DNA of 64,000 bases from VRUE01 sp963728365. GTDB taxonomy: Bacteria > Actinomycetota > Thermoleophilia > Solirubrobacterales > 70-9. This document shows positions 59,633-64,000 of the stretch, in pieces. The position numbers were made by a program, and so were the translations under genes. Numbering within the stretch: position 1 is the stretch's first letter; each line of letters opens with the position of its first letter. Below the pieces are notes generated by a model. The model ran no database searches. It saw only the letters and a program-made list of their open reading frames with translations, and was not told where the DNA came from. Location of the stretch: positions 62,001 through 126,000 of the forward strand of contig CAVSJI010000002.1 of assembly GCA_963728365.1 (NCBI GenBank). The letters are read 5' to 3'.

Positions 59633-60109
59633 TCAGCTGGAGGAGTAGTGCGAGCTATGAGAAGAGTGCGAGGAGTGTGAAACGTGACCGCCCCCGTATT
59701 CGCCGCCGTAGCTCGAGACGTGAGAGGCATGGGAGGAATGGGAGTTGTGACTGCTATGCGAGCCGTGCGAGTAGTGGGTCGGCGGCGGACTCGCTTCAGA
59801 CGGAGCGGCTTCCAAGGCTCCTTCCGCTTCTTCTTCTTCCACGGCTTCTTCAGCTTCGATTTCTCGTTCGAGCGCCCGCTCTTCCCTTTCTTCGGCCTGC
59901 TCCTTGGCTTCGCGCCGTTCCCTGGCTTCCCGTGCTCGCACCTTCGCTTCCTGCCGCACTTCCCTTTCGGCTTCCTGAGCGCTAGGGGTTGTGACCGTCG
60001 TTTCGGTCTTCGCGCCGCCCCCACAAGCGCTGATTGCGGCTGCCACCGCGACGCTCAGCGGAACGAGAAACGCCCGCTTTGAACGGATCTGCTCAAACTC
60101 CGGAGACAC
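59633..60109 (-). CDS. hxsA: His-Xaa-Ser repeat lipoprotein HxsA (peptide substrate)
   Basis: A 158-residue precursor. A lipobox (AAAISACGGG) with Cys near residue 29 anchors it. A long charged Glu/Arg coiled-coil-like stretch (residues 45-100) is followed by a C-terminal substrate region with repeated SH(S/G/N/A)SH units, e.g. YSHGSHSSHNSHSSHASH and later VSHSSHSSHSSHYSSS. Start is GTG 60107-60109. The repeats are the presumed target of HxsB and HxsC. First gene of the operon. The function of the modified product is unknown. Confidence 0.9.
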   Translation of the reverse strand: MSPEFEQIRSKRAFLVPLSVAVAAAISACGGGAKTETTVTTPSAQEAEREVRQEAKVRAREARERREAKEQAEEREERALEREIEAEEAVEEEEAEGALEAAPSEASPPPTHYSHGSHSSHNSHSSHASHVSSYGGEYGGGHVSHSSHSSHSSHYSSS

Positions 60110-60154
60110 GGCTCGTACCCTATATCAGCCGTTGGCGTCTTGAATAGTCTCCAC

Positions 60155-60829
60155 ATGCCTATGGCCAGTGTCCGGCAATTCACGATCACGGAACTTGACG
60201 ACCAGGCTCTGGGTCCGGTGAGATACGGAAGGCTGGACATGGACAACGCCGAGCGTCACGTTCGCACCGGCTTCCAGAGGATGAACGCAATTAACGTCAA
60301 GTTTGAACGCGACATCGAAACGAAAATCCGAGACCTCGGCCAAGCGGAGCGAGAACTTCTCATGCTGGCCTGGAGGCGTCTTATCTCAGCCGTTGCCCCC
60401 ATGATCGGAGACAGTGACGCCTTTTTCCTCGCAAGACGTCAATTCAAGCATGCATGTGCTGGAGCAGCGTTCCTCTCGGATGCCGCTGAGAACAGCGTCG
60501 TTCCCGAAAATCCTTGCCCAATCTCTACTGACAGGGCGCTATGCAATGGCAAGAACTACCTGGCAGTCGCCCAAAGCGAACGACCCCGCGTCGAGCGCTC
60601 GCTTCTTCGGCAGCTGGGCCTTCTTCTTCTCCGGGCGGATGTCAATCATCAGCTCGATGTCGAGTCCGCTGGCGACCCTGACCAGGCGCTCCAAGCTGGG
60701 CGTATGCTCGCCAGCCTCCATGCGGGCAACGTCGGACTGGTGGACCCCGAGTCGCTCCGCCAGCTGTCGCTGGGAGATGCCGTGCTCAGCCCGGTAATGG
60801 GTGACCTCAACGGCGAGCCAGCGGGCTAG
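60155..60829 (+). other. Doubtful hypothetical reading frame, opposite HxsA end and antisense to HigA
   Basis: From ATG 60155 the plus strand is open for 225 codons. The first 130 codons look protein-like (NVKFERDIETKIRDLGQAER) and are less GC-rich than their surroundings, as foreign DNA might be. The second half is antisense to the antitoxin gene at 60539-60916. It is either a decayed gene fused to antisense sequence or no gene. Nothing else is seen in 60110-60538. Confidence 0.3.
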
Positions 60830-60916
60830 CGCGGTCCGCTCCCACTCCGCGCGGAACTCAGGATCGCGCAGCTCTTCCGCAAGAACATCGTCACTGGATA
60901 TGAGTCGATCAGGCAT
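60539..60916 (-). CDS. higA: XRE-family antitoxin (HigA-type)
   Basis: A 125-residue protein with a Cro/C1 helix-turn-helix (YRAEHGISQRQLAERLGVHQ, then RMEAGEHTPSLERLVRVASGLD). It lies downstream of the HigB-type toxin on the same strand with 48 bases between, unlike most antitoxins, which come first; toxin-first order is usual for HigBA. A 10-bp palindrome between the genes may be its operator. Confidence 0.85.
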   Translation of the reverse strand: MPDRLISSDDVLAEELRDPEFRAEWERTALARWLAVEVTHYRAEHGISQRQLAERLGVHQSDVARMEAGEHTPSLERLVRVASGLDIELMIDIRPEKKKAQLPKKRALDAGSFALGDCQVVLAIA

Positions 60917-60940
60917 GCTCGAACCTCGAAATCTCCGATA

Positions 60941-60950
60941 ACAAGCTTGT
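60941..60950. promoter_or_regulatory. Palindrome between higB and higA
   Basis: ACAAGCTTGT is a perfect 10-bp palindrome in the AT-rich gap, placed to act as an operator or promoter for the antitoxin alone. Confidence 0.4.
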
Positions 60951-60964
60951 AATTGCTATTGAGG

Positions 60965-61387
60965 TTACTCCTTCCCCCTTGGCTTTTCCAGTCGCCCGAG
61001 CCGCTGCTTCGCCAGACGCACGGCCTTGGCATAGCCGGCCTTGTCGATTTCCGCCTCCGGGCCCACGGCGAGAACAGCGAACAACCCCTCCTTCATCCGC
61101 CGATAGATTGGCCGCCACCGGCTTCTTCCCCGCCGGGGTCGCAGCTCTCGTAGGCCCGACCCCTCCTCGCCCATGACACCGCTCTGATGCGGACTTCGCA
61201 GAGCCGGGCCGTCAACCTCCAGCTTCTCGATCACGTGCGCGATCGCCACCCGCTCAGCGGTGTCCTCGATCGCGTTCTTCTCATCAAGCGCCTTCGGATG
61301 CCATGCGACTTCCCAACGTACCGGGGTTCCTCGCGCGACGATCTTCCGGACGCGCCTTGGCGACCGCCTCGTCCGCTCCTTGGTCAT
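60965..61387 (-). CDS. higB: HigB-type (phage Gp49-like) toxin
   Basis: A 140-residue RelE-superfamily-like protein: VAWHPKALDE near residue 28, then HQSGVMGEEGSGLRELRPRRG and SRWRPIYRRMKEGLFAVL. HigB enzymes cut ribosome-bound mRNA. The N-terminal 20 residues are basic and longer than usual, so the true start may be internal (RKIVARGTPVRWEV). The gene precedes tRNA-His on the same strand. Confidence 0.82.
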   Translation of the reverse strand: MTKERTRRSPRRVRKIVARGTPVRWEVAWHPKALDEKNAIEDTAERVAIAHVIEKLEVDGPALRSPHQSGVMGEEGSGLRELRPRRGRSRWRPIYRRMKEGLFAVLAVGPEAEIDKAGYAKAVRLAKQRLGRLEKPRGKE

Positions 61388-61443
61388 TTCCCAATCCGAT
61401 CATCGGCATCGGTCGGAAACGAAGGTTTTTGTCAGAGCAAAAG

Positions 61444-61517
61444 GGTGGCTGACCGGACTCGAACCGGCGACCGCCTGGACCACAACCAGGAGCTCTACCA
61501 ACTGAGCTACAGCCACC
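61444..61517 (-). tRNA. tRNA-His (GTG)
   Basis: The minus strand folds into a standard cloverleaf: acceptor GTGGCTG/CAGCCAC with an extra 5' G at -1 paired to discriminator C, anticodon arm CCTGG/CCAGG around TTGTGGT (anticodon GTG), and T-arm GCCGG/CCGGT with TTCGAGT. The G-1:C73 pair is diagnostic of tRNA-His. CCA is not encoded. Confidence 0.97.
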
Positions 61518-61612
61518 ACGCCGCCTTCCAATCTAGCGAGCCGCGACTGGGCTTAGGGGCGAGGGCGGTTGGCGGCAGCCAGGGAGGCGAAGGCCTCGAG
61601 GCCCGGTGCGGT

Positions 61613-61816
61613 GTGCTCGATCAGGTCGGGCTCTGCCGCTTCCGCTTCGGACGGGAGCTGGGCGGCGCCCTCGTCGCCAAAAGCTCGGCGAGCCTCGCGG
61701 TCGAACAGGCCGCCATCCGCAATCTGGCCGTCAGCGAGCTCGAGATCGGCAAGCTGCGCATCAAGGACGACGGCTCGTCGCGGGCCCCGACACCGCCGCC
61801 CCGGCACGTTTCGTAG
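61613..61816 (+). other. Gene-poor stretch with one doubtful small reading frame
   Basis: The 318 bases between tRNA-His and the gene at 61836 contain no clear gene. On the plus strand a frame from GTG 61613 could encode 67 residues (LVAKSSASLAVEQAAIRNLA, then VSELEIGKLRIKDDGSS), whose regular pattern suggests a small repeat protein. A minus-strand frame across 61553-61825 looks less protein-like. I see no other element. Confidence 0.3.
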
Positions 61817-61835
61817 GCGTTTCACCGGAAAGCGG

Positions 61836-62444
61836 CTACGCGCCGACGTGCACGTGGCGGAACTCGGCTCGGAGGCGTGAGGACAGTTCGGCGGCGGCCG
61901 TATTGACCTCGTCGGCGTCGCCGCTGACCAGCACGACCTCGGTCGCCGGGTAGCTCTGCAGAACGTCCTCGACCGCCTGCACCACGTCCTCGTCGCCGAC
62001 CCGCGCCTCCGCCGCCACGCCCGCCTTGGCGAGCGCCGCGACCGTTGCTACGAGGTGCTCCTGAGCCGTACGCCGGGCGCCCTCGACGTCGGAGGCCCAG
62101 CGGTCGAGAAACCCGATCCGCGCCGGGACCAGGACCAGCACCTCCGCCTCACCGACCGCGCCGCCGCCCCCATTGCCGCCGTCCAGCTCCGCCCCCCGCA
62201 CGATCCGCGCCACGTCGGCCGGATCCTCCACCGGCCGCGGCGAGACGATCAGCACGTGCCGCCTCCGATCCTCGCGAGCCGCCGACTCGATCGGCCCTCT
62301 CGGCACGGCGCGTGCCGCGTAAAGCACGATCACCAGGACAACGAGCGCTCCGACCGCAAGCCCGGCCCCGCCTTCGATCGCAAAGCCGGCGACGATCGGG
62401 ACGGCGATCCCGATCGCGATCAGCGGCAGCTTCCAGGGGGCCAT
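61836..62444 (-). CDS. Two-helix membrane protein with Rossmann-like cytoplasmic domain
   Basis: A 202-residue protein. Two hydrophobic helices (residues 4-22 and 28-46) are followed by a soluble domain of about 140 residues with alternating strands and helices (RRHVLIVSPRPVED, VVLVSGDADEVNTAAAE), which resembles universal-stress-protein-like nucleotide-binding folds. The USP ATP-binding signature is not clear. Function unknown. Confidence 0.7.
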   Translation of the reverse strand: MAPWKLPLIAIGIAVPIVAGFAIEGGAGLAVGALVVLVIVLYAARAVPRGPIESAAREDRRRHVLIVSPRPVEDPADVARIVRGAELDGGNGGGGAVGEAEVLVLVPARIGFLDRWASDVEGARRTAQEHLVATVAALAKAGVAAEARVGDEDVVQAVEDVLQSYPATEVVLVSGDADEVNTAAAELSSRLRAEFRHVHVGA

Positions 62445-62529
62445 GGCGAAAGGGTCTCACGCGAACGGCGCGGCGGCCGCGGAGTGGTCGCGGCCGCGCG
62501 CCGATCCCGCTGCTGGCCCCAAGATCCGC

Positions 62530-62664
62530 CTAAGCCCTGCGAGTCCCCAAGCGGGGCAGCAGGAGCATCGCCAACCCAATCACGATGACGATGATCCCGA
62601 GGATGTAGTTGACGAGGATCGCAAGGACGATTCCGATGATGATGAAAAGGATTGATAGCTCCAT
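62530..62664 (-). CDS. 44-residue small membrane protein
   Basis: ATG 62664 to TAG 62530. The product MELSILFIIIGIVLAILVNY onward is a highly hydrophobic two-part helix with a short basic tail (RLGTRRA). Codon use and hydrophobic regularity argue that it is real. Type and function unknown. It lies between the gene at 61836 and the sterol-desaturase gene, on the same strand. Confidence 0.65.
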   Translation of the reverse strand: MELSILFIIIGIVLAILVNYILGIIVIVIGLAMLLLPRLGTRRA

Positions 62665-62712
62665 GCAATCGGAGATACCCAGGCGCGCCGGTAAGCAAAC
62701 GAACCGCGCGTC

Positions 62713-63561
62713 TCAGCCGCGGGTGCCACCGCCGCTGCCGTCGGGCGACCAGCCCGGGCCGCGGAAGACGTAGCCGAGGCGCTCGCGCCAGCTCTGCGCC
62801 CCGCGCACGTCTCGCGCCAGGTCGACGAACTCGTGGAAGGCGACGCGCGTCGGCCGGAAGCTGCGGATGTTCTTGGTCAAGCCGTAGCGCACCCGCTCGG
62901 TCTCGCCCTGGAAGCTGCCGAAGATCCTGTCCCAGACGATCAGGATGCCGCCGTAGTTGCGGTCCAGGTAGACCTCGTTGGCGCCGTGGTGGACGCGGTG
63001 ATGCGAGGGCGTGTTGAAGAGGAGCTCGAACCAGCGCGGCAGCCTGCGCACCCGCTCGGTGTGGATCCAGAACTGGTAGATCAGGCTGATCGCCTGCTGG
63101 AGCAGGATCATCCACGGCGCGAACCCGAGCAGCGCCAACGGCGCCCAGAAGGGCAGCGCGGTCATCGGCGTCCAGGTCTGGCGCAGGGCGGTCGAGAGGT
63201 TGTAGTGCTCGGAGGAGTGGTGGACGACGTGGCTCGCCCAGAAGACCCGCACCTCGTGGTGGATGCGATGAAACCAGTAGTAGGCGAGGTCGTCGGCGAG
63301 GAAGAGCAGCACGTAGGCCCACCAGGCGTCGGCCGGCACGCGCAGCGGCGTCAGCTCATAGAGGCCCGCGTAGATGACGACGACAGCCAACTTCCAGACC
63401 GCGTTGATCGCGACGTTTCCCGCGCCCATCGCCAGGCTGGTGCGCGTGTCGCGCGCCTCGTAGCCGACCAGCTCCTCGTCGCGCGCGTAGCGGAAGGAGA
63501 GCAGCTCGACCGCGAGCAGCAGCACGAAAGCCGGGATCGCGTAGTAGAGAACCTCCGCCAC
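62713..63561 (-). CDS. Sterol desaturase/fatty acid hydroxylase-family membrane protein
   Basis: A 282-residue multi-pass protein with the three histidine clusters of the family (HRIHH, HVVHHSSEHYN, HHRVHH), which hold a di-iron centre. Family members hydroxylate or desaturate lipids or sterol-like substrates. The start is ATG 63561 (MAEVLYYAIPAF). Bacterial substrates include hopanoids and carotenoids; none is indicated here. Confidence 0.92.
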   Translation of the reverse strand: MAEVLYYAIPAFVLLLAVELLSFRYARDEELVGYEARDTRTSLAMGAGNVAINAVWKLAVVVIYAGLYELTPLRVPADAWWAYVLLFLADDLAYYWFHRIHHEVRVFWASHVVHHSSEHYNLSTALRQTWTPMTALPFWAPLALLGFAPWMILLQQAISLIYQFWIHTERVRRLPRWFELLFNTPSHHRVHHGANEVYLDRNYGGILIVWDRIFGSFQGETERVRYGLTKNIRSFRPTRVAFHEFVDLARDVRGAQSWRERLGYVFRGPGWSPDGSGGGTRG

Positions 63562-63578
63562 CCGACAAATCTAGCCGC

Positions 63579-63671
63579 TCAGCCAGTCCTCCCGATCCAG
63601 AAGATCCCCGCGATCGAGGCCCCCGCCAGCACCGCCAACGCTATGTCCGTGCGACGCTCCGCCCTGTTCAT
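63579..63671 (-). CDS. 30-residue putative small membrane protein
   Basis: ATG 63671 to TGA 63579. The sequence MNRAERRTDIALAVLAGASI ends in a short hydrophobic stretch (AGIFWIGRTG). It has a basic N-terminus and one helix-length segment. Weakly supported; no clear ribosome site. Confidence 0.35.
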   Translation of the reverse strand: MNRAERRTDIALAVLAGASIAGIFWIGRTG

Positions 63672-63714
63672 ACCTACTGAAACCCGCCCGAGCGCCGAGG
63701 GATGCTGTCTGGGC

Positions 63715-63936
63715 TCAGTCGCCGGCCCGCGCCTCGCGCGGCTCATGGCCCGGACAGACGAGCACCGGGACGCGCGGATAGCGCGGATACGCATCGTCCG
63801 TCCGCGACCGCTCGCACAGCGAGAACGCCGACCCGCGCGTGTTGCGCACAATCCGCTGGTGGCGGCAGCTGTCGCAGAGCCCCGCCCCGGTACAAGTGTC
63901 GCGCGCCGTCGCCTTGTCCTCAGTCGACTGAACCAC
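63715..63936 (-). CDS. Small Cys-rich conserved protein (possible zinc ribbon)
   Basis: A 73-residue protein starting at GTG 63936, with Cys in a pattern CDSCRHQRIVRNTRGSAFSLC and VLVCPGHE. The spacing CxxC...C...C fits a small metal-binding site. It resembles a short protein common in actinobacteria with an RGSxFxLCxRS core, of unknown function. The frame also continues upstream towards the window edge, so the start is not certain. Confidence 0.65.
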   Translation of the reverse strand: MVQSTEDKATARDTCTGAGLCDSCRHQRIVRNTRGSAFSLCERSRTDDAYPRYPRVPVLVCPGHEPREARAGD

Positions 63937-64000
63937 ATATTCACAATAGAGTTCCTCATCGATCGCCTCGATCAGCGTTCCGTCAAACAACGCCCCGGCG

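Noticed and set aside
59684..60082. Phe-rich plus-strand frame opposite HxsA
   Set aside because: It is the antisense of the Glu/Lys-rich coiled-coil region, which produces Phe/Leu-rich shadows.

Overview
The window is very GC-rich, densely coded DNA with many GTG starts and ATGA/GTGA start-stop overlaps. MbtG-like, BTAD-regulator and CxxHxxC-ferredoxin families point to a high-GC actinobacterium. Thermoleophilia is a guess from general feel, not shown by any marker here. Two tRNA genes are present, and there is no rRNA, CRISPR array or integrase.

0-10.5 kb is an extracytosolic redox region. It holds a DoxX-Rieske fusion, a four-helix cytochrome-b-like protein, an OmpR-type two-component system, an ApbE flavin transferase with small low-complexity membrane proteins carrying PVTT/TGAS motifs, two ferric-reductase-like membrane proteins, a ferredoxin reductase, a [3Fe-4S]-type ferredoxin and a beta-carbonic anhydrase. 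Two divergent promoters in this region share a near-identical 16-bp palindrome.

10.5-20.6 kb is the most unusual part: one minus-strand transcription unit, mostly with overlapping genes. In transcription order it runs: a class-I-shaped tRNA with a UAA anticodon, an ArgRS paralogue with a degenerate KMSKS loop, a PabA-PabB fusion (apparent frameshift), a GNAT acetyltransferase, a histone-deacetylase-like amidohydrolase, a PapB-type aminodeoxychorismate mutase fused to a cytochrome P450, an MbtG-like N-hydroxylase and a quinoprotein-like lipoprotein. This looks like an undescribed biosynthetic cluster that draws on 4-amino-4-deoxychorismate and perhaps an aminoacyl-tRNA.

20.7-31.5 kb holds an alpha/beta hydrolase, a Fic protein, an AbiE-like toxin-antitoxin pair, a lipoprotein, an ECF sigma/membrane partner pair, a berberine-bridge-type flavoprotein and a large BTAD/ATPase/TPR regulator. 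Divergent from that regulator, 31.6-46.4 kb is a four-gene coupled operon encoding 2787-, 570-, 332- and 1234-residue proteins. The first has a DUF6603-like region and the others I do not recognise. A GH25/peptidoglycan-binding/OmpA-like protein faces it.

48-61.5 kb is an accessory zone: MBL hydrolase, acylphosphatase-LigD phosphoesterase fusion, ferritin-like protein, then gene remnants, four copies of a roughly 60-bp dispersed repeat, a broken MNT/HEPN pair, a frameshifted ATPase, VapBC, unknown genes, a complete His-Xaa-Ser (HxsABCD) peptide-modification locus and a HigBA pair next to tRNA-His. The right end carries small membrane proteins, a sterol-desaturase-family protein and a small Cys-rich protein.
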